64,000 bases of DNA from Tardiphaga sp. (GTDB lineage Bacteria > Pseudomonadota > Alphaproteobacteria > Rhizobiales > Xanthobacteraceae), in NCBI RefSeq assembly GCF_028290495.1, contig NZ_JAQGJT010000041.1, forward strand, positions 92,261 to 156,260, in the 5' to 3' direction. Both the position numbers and the translations under genes were made by a program. Shown here piece after piece: positions 18,173 to 28,200 of this stretch. Position 1 is the stretch's first letter. Each line of letters begins with the position of its first letter. The notes beneath the pieces are model-generated. The model saw only the letters and a program-made list of their open reading frames with translations. It did no database searches and had not been told where the DNA came from.

Positions 18173-19861
18173 TCACGCGGCGGCGTCGGTTTTTTTCTCG
18201 TCGCGCAGTTCGCGGCGCAGGATCTTGCCGACATTGGTCTTGGGCAGCGTCGAGCGGAATTCGATCTGCTTGGGAACTTTGTAGTTGGTCAGTTCGGTTT
18301 GACAGAACTTGATCAGTTCCTCCGCCGTCAGGTTCGGGTCCTTCTTGACCACGAATGCCTTCACGGCCTCGCTGGTGCGGGGGTCGCTCACGCCGATGAC
18401 CGCACATTCCAGCACGCCGGGATGGCTGGCCAGAACGTCCTCGACTTCGTTCGGATAGACGTTGAAGCCGGAGACGTTGATCATGTCCTTCTTGCGGTCG
18501 ACGATCTTGGTGGAGCCGTCCGGGCTCATGATGCCGACGTCGCCGGTGCGGAAGAAGCCGTCAGCCGTCATCACCTTGGCGGTCTCGTCCGGCCTGTTCC
18601 AGTAGCCGGACATGACCTGCGGGCCCTTGGCGCAGATCTCGCCGGGCTGGCCGAGCGGCACTTCGTTGCCGTCGTCGTCGCGGATCGAGATCCAGGTCGA
18701 GGACACCGGCAAGCCGATGTTGCCGCTGAACTGGTCCATGTCGGCGGGGTTGCAGGTCAGCGTGGGCGATGTCTCCGAGAGGCCGTAGCCTTCGGCGACG
18801 AAGCAGCCGGTACGCTTCTCCCAGGCTTCCGCTACGGCGCGCTGCACGGCCATGCCGCCGCCGTTGGAAATTTTCAGCTTGGAGAAATCGACCTGGTCGA
18901 AGCCGGGTGCGTTCAGCAGGCCATTGTAAAGCGTGTTGACTGCGGGGAAGCTGTTGACCTGGTACTTCATCAATTCCTTGATGAAGCCGGGCATGTCGCG
19001 CGGATTGGGGATCAGCAGGTTGACGCCGCCGGCGCGCATGCCGAGCAGGAAGCAAGCCGTAAGCGCGAAGATATGGTACAGCGGCAGCGCGCAGACGATG
19101 AAGAGTTGGTCGACATGCGGCGGCTTGCGCAGCGCCGGCTGCAGCCAGGCGTCGTTCTGCAGCACGTTGGCCAGAATGTTCCGGTGCAGCAGCGTCGCGC
19201 CCTTGGAAAGGCCGGTGGTGCCGCCGGTGTATTGCAGGAAGGCGACGTCGTCGGGGCCGATCGCCGGCTTTTTGAACGTCATGTTGCGGCCGGCGGACAG
19301 CGCCTCGTTGAACGCCACCGAGCCCGGCAGCGACCAGGCCGGCACCATCTTCTTGACGCGGCGGACTACCAGATTGACGATCATGCCCTTGAGGCCGAGC
19401 AGATCGCCCATGCTGGCGACAAGGACGTGCTTCACGGCGGTCTTGCCGATCACCTGCTGCACGACGGAGGCGAAGTTCTCCAGCACGATGATCGCCTCGG
19501 CGCCCGAGTCCTTGAGCTGGTGCTCAAGTTCACGCGGGGTGTAGAGCGGGTTGACGTTGACGACCGCGTAGCCGGCGCGCAGCACGGCGGCGGTGGCCAC
19601 TGGATGCTGCAGCACGTTCGGCATCATGATGGCGACGCGCGCGCCCTTGGCCAGGCCCTTGCCCTGCAGATAGGCGCCGAGCGCCAGCGACATCTCGTCG
19701 AGCTCGCGATAGCTGATCGACTTGTCCATGCAGATGAAGGCCTTGCGGTCGCGAAACTTGGCAAAGCTTTCTTCCAGCAGCGCGACCAGCGACGGATACT
19801 GCGTGACGTCGATATCGGCCGGTACGCCGGCCGGGTATTGCTTGAGCCAGATCCGCTCCAT
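18173..19861 (-). CDS. fadD: Long-chain fatty-acid-CoA ligase
   Basis: Activates fatty acids to acyl-CoA for beta-oxidation. 562 residues, the usual FadD size. The N-terminal IWLKQYPAGVPADID is typical of FadD. Adenylation motifs: LQYTGGTTGLSKGATLLH (P-loop), EGYGLSETSPT, GDVGIMSPDG and the hinge DRKKDMINVSGFNVYP. The catalytic lysine lies in LPKTNVGKILRREL near the C-terminus. Probably peripheral on the inner membrane. No beta-oxidation genes are adjacent. Confidence 0.93.
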   Translation of the reverse strand: MERIWLKQYPAGVPADIDVTQYPSLVALLEESFAKFRDRKAFICMDKSISYRELDEMSLALGAYLQGKGLAKGARVAIMMPNVLQHPVATAAVLRAGYAVVNVNPLYTPRELEHQLKDSGAEAIIVLENFASVVQQVIGKTAVKHVLVASMGDLLGLKGMIVNLVVRRVKKMVPAWSLPGSVAFNEALSAGRNMTFKKPAIGPDDVAFLQYTGGTTGLSKGATLLHRNILANVLQNDAWLQPALRKPPHVDQLFIVCALPLYHIFALTACFLLGMRAGGVNLLIPNPRDMPGFIKELMKYQVNSFPAVNTLYNGLLNAPGFDQVDFSKLKISNGGGMAVQRAVAEAWEKRTGCFVAEGYGLSETSPTLTCNPADMDQFSGNIGLPVSSTWISIRDDDGNEVPLGQPGEICAKGPQVMSGYWNRPDETAKVMTADGFFRTGDVGIMSPDGSTKIVDRKKDMINVSGFNVYPNEVEDVLASHPGVLECAVIGVSDPRTSEAVKAFVVKKDPNLTAEELIKFCQTELTNYKVPKQIEFRSTLPKTNVGKILRRELRDEKKTDAAA

Positions 19862-19991
19862 AGCGCTTCCCCCTTGATGCTATTATTAGGCGAAGTATTG
19901 GGCAAAGCCGCGACCGATAGCAAGCCGCGACGCAATATCGCAGAGCGGGTGATGCTTGTTGGGTAAATGCCGGTGAGTCGGGGTTCGGTTA

Positions 19992-21419
19992 CTACGTCCG
20001 CGGTGTGGTGACGGCGGGCTTGGCCTCGCCCGTGGTCGCTTTCGGCGCGGGCTTGGCGGCGGCCTTCGGTTTGGCCGGGGTGGCTGCAGCCGGTTTCGCC
20101 GCGGCAGGCTTGCTGGCTGCCGCCGGCTTGGCAGCTGCGACGGGCTTGGCGGTCGCGGGCTTGGTCGCGGCATCCGGCTGGATCACGACGCGCTTCAGTG
20201 CTGGCTTCGCGCCCTTGCTGTCGGTGGCGTCCGGCTTGGCTGCCACGGTTCGCTTCCTGGAGGCCTTGGGCTTCGGGGTCTGTTTGGCCTCTTCGACGGC
20301 GTCCGCGGCGATCAGGTCGGCGCCGGTCTTCTTCGGGCCGATATAGACGATGACGGGCTGCGACGGCGCGGGGGCGGCGGCGATCATGTCGAGCGGGCGC
20401 AGCGCCGGTGGCTGCAGGCCGGCGGTGAAGAAGGTCATCACATTGTCGCTGCCGGCCTCGGCGACGCTGTCCTCGTCGGCGTCGCTGGCGGGGCGCTTGC
20501 GCTTCGGTCCGCACATCTCGTCGCGCAGGTTCGGCGGCGCGGCGTCGATCGGCGCCAGGTTATCGACGGTGCCGAGCGCGGGGCGCAGCCAGGTCAGGTT
20601 GTTGTTGGCGAAGCCGCGCTCGAGCAGCTGCGCGGCCTTGATGGCGCGGGCCGATCCCGAGGTGGAGCCGAGCACAACGGCAATCAGCCGCTTGCCGTTG
20701 CGGGTAGCGGTGCCTACCAGATTGTAGCCGGAGGCGCAGATGAAGCCCGTCTTCATGCCGTCAGCGCCGGGAAAGCGGCCGATCAGCTTGTTGAAATTCT
20801 GCGTCACGCGGCGGCCGAATTTCATCGAGGGGATGTGGACGAAATATTCGTATTCGGGGAGATCGTGGATGATGGCGCGGGCGAGGATCGCCAGATCGCG
20901 TGCCGAGGTGACGTGGCCATCGGCCGGAAGCCCGTTCGGATTGACGTAATGGGTCTGCGTCATGCCAAGCCGCGCCGCATTGGCGTTCATGATGTCGGAA
21001 AAGCCATCGACCGAGCCGCCGATGCTTTCAGCCAGCACCACGGCCATGTCATTGGCCGACTTCACCATCATCATCGTCATGGCGTTTTCGACGGTCAGCT
21101 GGGTGCCGGCCTTGAAGCCCATCTTGGACGGCGACTGCGACGCCGCCGTAGGCGACACCGTGATCAGCTTGTCCAGCGTCGTGCGGCCTTCCTTCACGGC
21201 CTTCAAGACCACATAGGCGGTCATCAACTTGGTGACGGAAGCCGGATACCACGGATAGGTCGCGTTTTCAGCCTGCAGCACCTTGCCGGATTCGACTTCG
21301 ACCACCAGCAGCGCTTCGGCCTGCGCCGCGCGCGGCGCGATGGTGGCAACGGCAAGCCATGCGACGAGGACGATCCATTTCAGCGATAGCAGGCGAAGCG
21401 AGGCGGGGGGAAACTGCAC
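19992..21419 (-). CDS. dacF: D-alanyl-D-alanine carboxypeptidase (PBP5/6-type) with Ala/Lys/Pro-rich tail
   Basis: Periplasmic peptidoglycan carboxypeptidase, peptidase family S11. 475 residues: a signal or anchor segment at 10-30, then catalytic motifs SVTK (in YPASVTKLMTAYVVL), SAN (in MVKSANDMAVVLAE) and KTG (in DGMKTGFICASGYN). The last about 130 residues are low-complexity, rich in AKPA units, and may reach across or bind the wall; no canonical amphipathic membrane helix of PBP5 is visible at the end. The gene-level assignment is firm, the dacF symbol less so. Confidence 0.88.
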   Translation of the reverse strand: MQFPPASLRLLSLKWIVLVAWLAVATIAPRAAQAEALLVVEVESGKVLQAENATYPWYPASVTKLMTAYVVLKAVKEGRTTLDKLITVSPTAASQSPSKMGFKAGTQLTVENAMTMMMVKSANDMAVVLAESIGGSVDGFSDIMNANAARLGMTQTHYVNPNGLPADGHVTSARDLAILARAIIHDLPEYEYFVHIPSMKFGRRVTQNFNKLIGRFPGADGMKTGFICASGYNLVGTATRNGKRLIAVVLGSTSGSARAIKAAQLLERGFANNNLTWLRPALGTVDNLAPIDAAPPNLRDEMCGPKRKRPASDADEDSVAEAGSDNVMTFFTAGLQPPALRPLDMIAAAPAPSQPVIVYIGPKKTGADLIAADAVEEAKQTPKPKASRKRTVAAKPDATDSKGAKPALKRVVIQPDAATKPATAKPVAAAKPAAASKPAAAKPAAATPAKPKAAAKPAPKATTGEAKPAVTTPRT

Positions 21420-21623
21420 TATCCGGTTCCGATTGTTGTCGGGTCGCTAGCCGCTCGGCAATGCCGCGGGCTGACGTCCTGAAGTGTGAGGTTCGGGATG
21501 TTCATACGATCCGGCCATCAAACGGTGACGGCAGCAAACCTATACCGGCTGAACTCATCAGAACAGTGGTGAGCCCTCCTATTCGTTGATGAAAGGGGCC
21601 AAATTTCGGCCGCTCGCCAATGT

Positions 21624-23420
21624 CTACAGTGTCGGTTCGGCATCCGTCACGGCCATGCCGGCGCGGACATTTTCCTGCACCATGAATTGCGCCGTCGCGA
21701 GCGCCGCGAAATGCCCGCCTTGCGCCACCAGTTCATCGAACGTTCCGCTTTCGATCACGCGGCCGTTCTCAAATACCAGAATTCGCGTGGCATTACGGAT
21801 GGTCGAGAGCCGATGCGCGATCACGAAGGTGGTGCGGCCCTTCATCACTTCATCGAGAGCAGCGTTGAGCTTCGCCTCGGTGACGGCATCGAGCGCCGAG
21901 GTCGCTTCGTCGAGAATCAAAATTGGCGGATTTTTCAGGATCGCGCGTGCGATCGAGAGCCGCTGCCGCTCGCCGCCGGACAGCATGCGGCCGCGTTCGC
22001 CGGCATTGGTCTCGAAGCCGCGTTCGCTGCGGTCGATGAAGTCCATCGCCTGGGCGCGGGTGGCGGCGACGCGCATTTCTTCTTCGGTGGCGTCCGGTTT
22101 GCCGACCCGCAGATTGTCGGCGATCGAGCGGTTGAACAGCAGCGCCTCCTGGAATACGACGCCGATGTTCCGGCGCAGGCCGGCCAGGGTCAAGCCGCGC
22201 ACGTCCATGCCGTCGATCCGGATGATGCCGGACTGCGGATCGAAGGCGCGATGCAGCAGCGCGATCGCCGTGGATTTGCCGGCGCCGGTGGCGCCGACCA
22301 GCGCGATGGTCTGGCCGGGCAGTGCGACGAAGGACAGGTCTTCGATCGCCGGCCGCTTGCCGTCATAGGAGAATGACACGTTGTCGAATTCGACCATGCC
22401 GGAGAGCCGGCCGGGGTCGATCGCGTCGATGTGGTCACGCACCGCCGGCACGGCGTCGAGCACGTTGAGGAACTCGCGTAGCCGGGGCGCTTCCATGAAC
22501 ACGCTGTTGATGAAGGCGACGACCTGTTCGAGTCGCTGGATCAGCATCGTGGCGAACGACACGAACATCACGATCTCGCCGACCGTGGTCAGCCCCTGCT
22601 GGTTCAGCGCGATGCCGACGGTGAAGATCGCGAGCACCGTGATGGTGGTGGATGCCCGCGTCATCACCGACACCAGCGCCCACCATGACAGCACCGGAAT
22701 TTGCGCTGCCAGCAATTGGCCGGCCACGTTGCGCAAGCCCTGCACTTCGGCATCGACGCGTGTGAAGCTCTGTACCAAAGCGACGTTGCCCAGCGCGTCG
22801 GAAGCCCGCGCCGAAAGGTCGCCGTAATGCTCCTCGACCTCGCTCTGCATGCCCGAGGTCTTGCGCACGACCAGTGTGGTCAGCACCGTGAACACGATGC
22901 ACAGGATCGCCAGCAACCCGGCGAGCCGCCAGTTGATATAGATCGACAGCGGCAGCAGAACGAGCAGCGAGGCGATCGCGGCGAAATGCTCGCGGAAGAA
23001 TCCCAGCCACAGCCGCCAAAGCGCGTCCGTGCCCTGCAGCATCACCTTCATCAGCCGTCCGGAATGGGTGCCGGTGTGGAAGGTCAGCGGCAGTTGCATG
23101 ATGTGTTCGAAATAATCCGTCAGCACGGCCTGACGCTGGCGATGGGCGAGGCGGTCGGCATTCAGCGCGACCACGGCGCCGCAGACGATGGTGAACAGCC
23201 CGAACCCCACCCAGGCCGCCAGCAGCGGCCAGGGCGACGTCGGTTCGGCGTTTAACGCCGCCGTCGACTTATTGCCGGACAGCACGTCGATGATCCGGCC
23301 GAACAGCACCGGCTCGGCAAATTGCGCGCCTGCCAGCAGCAGGTTGGCGGCGGCGAGAACCCAGCCGAGTCGTCGCTCCTTGCCGAGCAATTGCAGCACG
23401 CGGGTGTAGATGCGGATCAT
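21624..23420 (-). CDS. ndvA: ABC exporter, cyclic beta-glucan NdvA/ChvA-like
   Basis: 598-residue half-transporter: six-helix exporter domain (about 1-310) fused to an ATPase (about 330-570). Walker [10 protein letters not shown], signature [14 protein letters not shown], Walker [13 protein letters not shown] and the H-loop FVIAHRLST are intact. The start [18 protein letters not shown] and the loop [17 protein letters not shown] match the NdvA family, which exports periplasmic cyclic beta-glucans needed for osmoadaptation and host interaction in rhizobia. I chose the ATG at 23420; a TTG six codons upstream is possible. No ndvB is nearby. Confidence 0.85.
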   Translation of the reverse strand: MIRIYTRVLQLLGKERRLGWVLAAANLLLAGAQFAEPVLFGRIIDVLSGNKSTAALNAEPTSPWPLLAAWVGFGLFTIVCGAVVALNADRLAHRQRQAVLTDYFEHIMQLPLTFHTGTHSGRLMKVMLQGTDALWRLWLGFFREHFAAIASLLVLLPLSIYINWRLAGLLAILCIVFTVLTTLVVRKTSGMQSEVEEHYGDLSARASDALGNVALVQSFTRVDAEVQGLRNVAGQLLAAQIPVLSWWALVSVMTRASTTITVLAIFTVGIALNQQGLTTVGEIVMFVSFATMLIQRLEQVVAFINSVFMEAPRLREFLNVLDAVPAVRDHIDAIDPGRLSGMVEFDNVSFSYDGKRPAIEDLSFVALPGQTIALVGATGAGKSTAIALLHRAFDPQSGIIRIDGMDVRGLTLAGLRRNIGVVFQEALLFNRSIADNLRVGKPDATEEEMRVAATRAQAMDFIDRSERGFETNAGERGRMLSGGERQRLSIARAILKNPPILILDEATSALDAVTEAKLNAALDEVMKGRTTFVIAHRLSTIRNATRILVFENGRVIESGTFDELVAQGGHFAALATAQFMVQENVRAGMAVTDAEPTL

Positions 23421-23534
23421 GGCGGGCACTCGTGGCAAGCGGAGAGGACGTCGGCCGGCATGTTAGGCAGGGATCGCCTGCGAATACAGCCGCACGGGCA
23501 AGTTGTGCAGGTGAACTTTGTCGGTTGATCTTTG

Positions 23535-24584
23535 TCAGTTGATCTGGCGGCCGACCGACTCCGGCAGGAAGGAATCGTCGAAGATGTCAGCGGCAGACGG
23601 TTGCTTGCGAAAGGTATGATCTTCCGCGATTTCTTCCACCGAAGCGCCGAACCGTGCCGCATCGATGCCGCCCAGGCCGTCGCGCCTGACGTCGTCGGTC
23701 AGGATGTTGTCGGCGATGACGGTCTTCAGCCGTTCGAGTTCGAGTTCGCTCGTGCCGTTCTCCATCGCCGACATCACGGTGTCGATCGCCTGCTCCGGCT
23801 CCCGGATCGCGAGTTGCGTGCCGGCGGTGACGGCGCGCAGGAAAGCCCGCACGGCCTCGGGTTTCTCGGCAGCGAATTTCGGATTGACGATGATCGAGAG
23901 GCCATAGGCGGCGCTGCCATAGTCGGCGAAGCGGAATACGGCGAGATCGGCTGCGGGCACGCCGCGGTCGCGCAGATTGACCGGCGATGCATAGGAGAAG
24001 CCGGTGACGGCATCGACCTGGCCGGCCGACAGCATCGGCTCGCGCACCGCCGCACTGATCTTCTCCTGCTTGACGCCTGCAAGCTTGATGTTGTTGCGCT
24101 TGGCCAGCGCCGGCCACAGCAGGATCGCAAGATCGCCGTCGGCGACGCCGAGCGTCTTGCCTTCCAGGCTCGCCAGCGAAGTAACGCCGCGGCTGCGCCG
24201 TGCGATCACCGCGTAGGGCGCCTTGTTCAGCAGCACGAACACTGCCTTGACCGGGGCCGCGTCGGGGGCGTCGCGGGCGCGGATCAGCGCGTTGAGGTCG
24301 GCCAGCGCCATATCGCTGGCGCCAGACGCGACGCGGGCGATCGTCTCCTTGCTGCCGGCAGCCACGTTGGTCGAGACCAGGAGGTTTTCGGCGCGGTACA
24401 GGCCGCGCGCGGCAGCAAGCACAAAGGGCGCCGCGACCGCATCGACCGGCCGGTCGAGCGTGAACTGGATCGTGGTGGGCGGACTCGGTTCCTCCGCGGC
24501 GCGGCCCGGTGCAACATGGGCAAGCACCAGCACGCCGATCAAGGACGCCACCCAGCCAGGAAGAATTTTCGCGCAATACCGCAT
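23535..24584 (-). CDS. NMT1/THI5-like ABC transporter substrate-binding protein
   Basis: 349 residues from ATG 24584, which opens a signal peptide (LPGWVASLIGVLVLAHVAPGRAAEE); the longer in-frame reading is unlikely. The mature part has the SsuA/THI5-like fold: TTIQFTLDRPVDAVAAPFVL, GLYRAENLLVS, AGSKETIARVASGASDMALADL, then GKTLGVADGD. The family binds sulfonates, nitrate or pyrimidine compounds. No permease or ATPase gene is adjacent, so the receptor is an orphan here. The 230 bp upstream hold no other gene. Confidence 0.85.
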   Translation of the reverse strand: MRYCAKILPGWVASLIGVLVLAHVAPGRAAEEPSPPTTIQFTLDRPVDAVAAPFVLAAARGLYRAENLLVSTNVAAGSKETIARVASGASDMALADLNALIRARDAPDAAPVKAVFVLLNKAPYAVIARRSRGVTSLASLEGKTLGVADGDLAILLWPALAKRNNIKLAGVKQEKISAAVREPMLSAGQVDAVTGFSYASPVNLRDRGVPAADLAVFRFADYGSAAYGLSIIVNPKFAAEKPEAVRAFLRAVTAGTQLAIREPEQAIDTVMSAMENGTSELELERLKTVIADNILTDDVRRDGLGGIDAARFGASVEEIAEDHTFRKQPSAADIFDDSFLPESVGRQIN

Positions 24585-24814
24585 CAGATGACTAACCGTA
24601 GGACCCTCAGTTGCCAGGGATGGTATGTTCGATTGATGACGCCGCCATGCGACATCTTGCGGCGGCACTCTACTCGCCAAAAACTGAACGTCGGGTGACT
24701 GCCCTGATTTTGACATCAATCGTTCAGGCTGCGTTGGGGTAGAGGAACCCATAGTGCCCGAAGTGGTTAGGTAACCGAGGCCCGCAGGGTCAGCGACCAC
24801 CGGAGGACATTCAG

Positions 24815-25204
24815 ATGTTCGCACGCAATAGGTTTTCCACCAGCACCCGCGCGGCCATTCTGGCCGCCGTCGCCTCGGTGGCCATTACGGCGGTAGCGCC
24901 CACGGCTGTTATGGCTGCGCCGGCTGCGAAGCAGGGCGTCTCCGCCAACCATGGCATCAGCGCCGCGACCGATTTCAGTTCGGCCCGTCGCCGGTATGCC
25001 CGTCGCGGCGGGGGCGGCAACGCGGCCGGTCTGGCTGCCTTTGCGGGTATCGTCGGCACGATCGGCGCCATCGCCGCTTCGCAGCACCGTCACGATAACT
25101 ATTACTACGATCGCGGCCCCGCTTATTATAACGGCGGACCCGGCTATTACGGCGGCGGGCCGCGCTATTATGGCGGTGGCCAAGGCTACTACAACGGTTA
25201 CTGA
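24815..25204 (+). CDS. Secreted Gly/Tyr-rich protein
   Basis: 129 residues with GGAGG 8 bases before the ATG. An N-terminal signal region (RAAILAAVASVAITAVAPTAVMAAPAA) is followed by a basic patch (RRRYARRGGGG), a short hydrophobic stretch (AAGLAAFAGIVGTIGAIAAS) and a C-terminal 40 residues of Tyr/Gly units such as YYNGGPGYYGGG. This layout is common in small rhizobial envelope proteins of unknown role, with a possible membrane-inserted glycine-rich segment. Confidence 0.7.
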   Translation: MFARNRFSTSTRAAILAAVASVAITAVAPTAVMAAPAAKQGVSANHGISAATDFSSARRRYARRGGGGNAAGLAAFAGIVGTIGAIAASQHRHDNYYYDRGPAYYNGGPGYYGGGPRYYGGGQGYYNGY

Positions 25205-25326
25205 TACGTAGCTGACAGGTTTGATGTAGGTCGCCGGCCGCCTCCAGACGGCCGGCGATTTACGTTAAATGCCATGTGACCGCGGGCGTTAACATGCTGG
25301 CTACGGTCTTCGACTACCGTATCGGG

Positions 25327-25716
25327 ATGAGTGATTCGCTCAATCGACTCTACCTGGCGGTGCTGGCGGCCCGGGATCTTGATCCCGCGGTATCGCGGAC
25401 CGCACGGCTGTTTCAGCGTGGTCCGGCGCAGATGGCCAAGAAGCTCGCGGAAGAGGCGATCGAGGTCGTTATCGATGCCGTCGCCGGAAAGCCGGACGCC
25501 GTGGTCCGCGAAAGCGCCGATCTGCTGTACAACCTCACGGTATTGTGGGCTTCGGTCGGGGTTCGACCCGAACAGGTCTGGGCCGAAATGAGCCGTCGAG
25601 AAGACATGCTGGGGATCGCCGAAAAGCTTCCCAAGCCGGCCAAGCGCAGCGCCGAACGGCATGCCCGGCGACCAATTGTCACGCTGGAAACCCGCCGATC
25701 GCGCAAACTCGGCTGA
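25327..25716 (+). CDS. Phosphoribosyl-ATP pyrophosphatase-like protein (HisE family, stand-alone)
   Basis: 129 residues from ATG 25327, chosen over the upstream in-frame start because the conserved region begins at LNRLYLAVLAARDLDP. It shows the MazG/HisE metal-binding pattern: AKKLAEEAIEVVIDA (EExxE) and ESADLLYNLTVLW (ExxD). True HisE hydrolyses phosphoribosyl-ATP in histidine synthesis. This copy is outside a his operon and has a basic C-terminal extension, so it may be a paralogue with another nucleotide substrate. Confidence 0.75.
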   Translation: MSDSLNRLYLAVLAARDLDPAVSRTARLFQRGPAQMAKKLAEEAIEVVIDAVAGKPDAVVRESADLLYNLTVLWASVGVRPEQVWAEMSRREDMLGIAEKLPKPAKRSAERHARRPIVTLETRRSRKLG

Positions 25717-25781
25717 CCTTTCCGCACCATCCTGCCCGCCCCGGCATGGACAAATCGCCATCAGGATGGTTCATCGCCGCC

Positions 25782-26363
25782 ATGCTCAGAAAAATGTACG
25801 ATTGGTGCATCGACGCCGCCCACAAGCCTTACGCGCTCTGGATTTTGGGAATGGTTTCGTTCGCGGAGAGTTCGTTCTTTCCGATCCCGCCGGATGTCAT
25901 GCTGATCCCGATGTCGCTGGCGCGGCCGCCCAAGGCGTGGTTCTACGCCGCGCTTTGCACGGTCACCTCGGTCGCCGGCGGCATCGTCGGCTATGCTATC
26001 GGGGCTCTGCTCTACGATTCGGTCGGGCAGTGGGTGATCAATTTCTACGGCTACGGCGACAAGGTCGAGACGTTTCGCGCCGGCTATGCCCAATACGGCG
26101 CCTGGATCATTCTGCTGAAGGGCCTCACTCCGATCCCGTTCAAGCTCGTCACCATCACGTCAGGCTTCGCCAACTATAACATCTGGATGTTCATCGGGCT
26201 TTCGCTGATCGCCCGTGGCGGCCGGTTCTTCATCGTCGCCATCCTGCTTAACCGTTATGGCGTCTGGATCCGTGAGACCATCGAGAAGCACCTCGGCCTG
26301 TGGGTCTCGCTTGCCGTCGGCGTGCTTGTGCTGGGCTTTGTCGTCGCTTTACGCCTGTTTTGA
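25782..26363 (+). CDS. DedA-family membrane protein (YqaA-like)
   Basis: 193 residues. Landmarks: FAESSFFPIPPDVMLIPMSLARP near the start, GGIVGYAIGALLYDSVG, and GLTPIPFKLVTITSGFANYNIWMF, typical of the YqaA branch of the DedA/SNARE-associated family. Members are undecaprenyl-phosphate or lipid flippases important for envelope integrity. Start at ATG 25782; an ATG 12 codons upstream is an alternative. This is a different branch from the DedA gene at 54659. Confidence 0.85.
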   Translation: MLRKMYDWCIDAAHKPYALWILGMVSFAESSFFPIPPDVMLIPMSLARPPKAWFYAALCTVTSVAGGIVGYAIGALLYDSVGQWVINFYGYGDKVETFRAGYAQYGAWIILLKGLTPIPFKLVTITSGFANYNIWMFIGLSLIARGGRFFIVAILLNRYGVWIRETIEKHLGLWVSLAVGVLVLGFVVALRLF

Positions 26364-26408
26364 ACCGAGGCACTTCCCCCGGCGCAGGCACCGGGATACG
26401 TTTCTGTC

Positions 26409-26987
26409 ATGTCTGATTTGGTGAAGCCGCTGCGCATGCTGGTCCGCAGCTTTTGGGTGGCCGTGCTGGTCACCTTCGTCCTTGCCGCTGCTACGGCCTT
26501 TGCCTGGTCGCAGACGCCGCCGGCCGCGACGCCAAAGTCTGTGATTATCCAGGTTACACCGGCGAGTCCTGTCGTGCCGACCGATCCGCCGGCGGTGGTG
26601 CCCGCTGCGCCGGAGCCGACGCCGCCTGCGCCCGAAAACCCCGGCCTGATCAACGAAATAGGCAAGCTGTTCAACAATCCCACCTCGATGTGGTCGGCTA
26701 TGCCGTCGCTGCCGTCGTTCAAGATGCCCGGCGACAGCCTCGACGTCATGCCGAAGATGAACACGATGGTGAAGGGCCGCATGGTCTGCCCCGTCGCCGC
26801 CAATGGTGCGCCGGACTGCAAGACCGCCTCCGATCGGCTGTGCCAGAGCAAGGGCTTCAAGGAGGGCAAGAGCATGGATACCGATGCGGCGCAGAGCTGC
26901 TCGGTCAAGGCGATGATGCCCGGCCGCAAGCCCGAAGAGGGCGATTGCAAGACCGAGAATTTCGTCACGCGGGCGCTCTGCCAGTAG
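26409..26987 (+). CDS. Proline-rich membrane-anchored or secreted hypothetical protein
   Basis: 192 residues. A single hydrophobic segment (SFWVAVLVTFVLAAATAFAWS) acts as signal or anchor, then a Pro/Ala/Val-rich linker of about 45 residues, then a folded part with six cysteines (MVCPVA, DCKTA, RLCQS, QSCSV, GDCKT, ALCQ) that probably form disulfides in the periplasm. The C-terminal part recurs in rhizobial hypothetical proteins. No function known. Confidence 0.65.
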   Translation: MSDLVKPLRMLVRSFWVAVLVTFVLAAATAFAWSQTPPAATPKSVIIQVTPASPVVPTDPPAVVPAAPEPTPPAPENPGLINEIGKLFNNPTSMWSAMPSLPSFKMPGDSLDVMPKMNTMVKGRMVCPVAANGAPDCKTASDRLCQSKGFKEGKSMDTDAAQSCSVKAMMPGRKPEEGDCKTENFVTRALCQ

Positions 26988-27118
26988 CCGCCTTTTCAGG
27001 CAGCTGATTTCCACCGCGCTGCAATTGCCATGTTGGCATTGCTTCTGGCATCGTCCGGCCGCTCAAAGGGCCGGTGCAAAGCCGGCGTTGCCCAAAGAAA
27101 AGAAACAGAGGAATTGCC

Positions 27119-28087
27119 ATGTCGATGCCTGCGCTGTTCAAGAACCGTCTGTCGATCCCGGTGATCGGCGCGCCGCTGTTCATCATCTCGGTGCCCGATC
27201 TCGTCATCGCACAGTGCAAGGCCGGTATCGTCGGATCGTTTCCGGCGCTCAATGCGCGCCCCGCAGCGCTGCTCGACGAGTGGCTGCACCGGATCAAGGA
27301 AGAACTCGCCGCCCATGACAAGGCGCATCCGGACCGGCTGTCGGCGCCGTTTGCCGTCAACCAGATCGTGCACAAATCCAACAACCGGCTCGAGCAGGAC
27401 ATGGCGCTTTGCGAGAAGCATAAAGTGCCGATGATGATCACTTCGCTCGGCGCCCGCGAAGAGTTGAACCAGGCCGCGCATTCCTGGGGTGGCATCGTGT
27501 TTCACGACGTCATCAACCAGCGTTTTGCGCACAAGGCGATCGAGAAGGGCGCCGACGGCTTGATCCTGGTCTCGGCCGGAGCCGGCGGCCATGCCGGCGA
27601 AATCTCGCCGTTCGCCTTCGTCGCCGAGACCCGGCATTGGTTTGGCGGCCCGATCGCTTTGTCCGGCGCAATCGGCAATGGTCGTGCGATCCGCGCCGCG
27701 CGCACGCTGGGCGCCGACTTCGCTTATGTCGGCTCGGCCTTCATTGCTACCACCGAGGCCAACGCGGTGCCCGGCTACAAAGACATGATCGCCAACTCGA
27801 CTGCCGAAGACATCGTCTATTCGAATCTGTTCACCGGCGTGCACGGCAACTACCTCAAGCCCTCGATCGTCGCCGCCGGCATGGACCCCGACAATCTGCC
27901 GGAGTCCGATCCCACCAAGATGAACTTCGGCACCGATGCCTCCGGCGAGCGCGCCAAGCCGAAGGCCTGGAAGGAAATCTGGGGCAGCGGCCAAGGCGTC
28001 GGCAGCGTCAAGGCGGTGGTCCCCGTAGCCGAGCTGATCGCGCGCTTCAAGAAGGAATATGACGGCGCGATCGATCCGGGGCTGTAG
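27119..28087 (+). CDS. Nitronate monooxygenase (2-nitropropane dioxygenase family)
   Basis: FMN-dependent oxidoreductase of TIM-barrel fold that detoxifies alkyl nitronates. 322 residues from ATG 27119, with AGAGGAA upstream. FMN-site landmarks: IPVIGAPLFIISVPDLVIAQ at the N-terminus, GADGLILVSAGAGGHAGE and IALSGAIGNGRAIRAARTLG. The active-site base region is expected near the AGGHAG loop. Cytosolic. Alone in its unit; a palindromic repeat follows. Confidence 0.88.
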   Translation: MSMPALFKNRLSIPVIGAPLFIISVPDLVIAQCKAGIVGSFPALNARPAALLDEWLHRIKEELAAHDKAHPDRLSAPFAVNQIVHKSNNRLEQDMALCEKHKVPMMITSLGAREELNQAAHSWGGIVFHDVINQRFAHKAIEKGADGLILVSAGAGGHAGEISPFAFVAETRHWFGGPIALSGAIGNGRAIRAARTLGADFAYVGSAFIATTEANAVPGYKDMIANSTAEDIVYSNLFTGVHGNYLKPSIVAAGMDPDNLPESDPTKMNFGTDASGERAKPKAWKEIWGSGQGVGSVKAVVPVAELIARFKKEYDGAIDPGL

Positions 28088-28132
28088 GGCGAAGCAGAAC
28101 GTCCTCGCTCTCCTCCGCGCGTCGCGCGACCA

Positions 28133-28174
28133 CCCTCTCCCACCTGCGAAGCTTCGCTTTGCCTGGGGGAGAGG
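28133..28174. repeat. Short palindromic repeat, CCCTCTCCC type
   Basis: Inverted arms CCCTCTCCC and GGGAGAGGG around an inner GCGAAGCTTCGC palindrome, between the nitronate monooxygenase and the thioesterase genes. Similar in arms and core to the element at 13126-13187. Confidence 0.5.
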
Positions 28175-28200
28175 GGAAGACAGAAAGCCAAGCACTTCCG

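Noticed and set aside
17978..19966. A 662-codon open frame on the plus strand
   Set aside because: Antisense to fadD, which has all adenylation motifs; the plus-strand product has no recognisable domain.
24720..24814. An EcfG-type (GGAAC-N16-CGTT) promoter before the Gly/Tyr-rich gene
   Set aside because: GGAAC is present, but no CGTT lies at the required distance.
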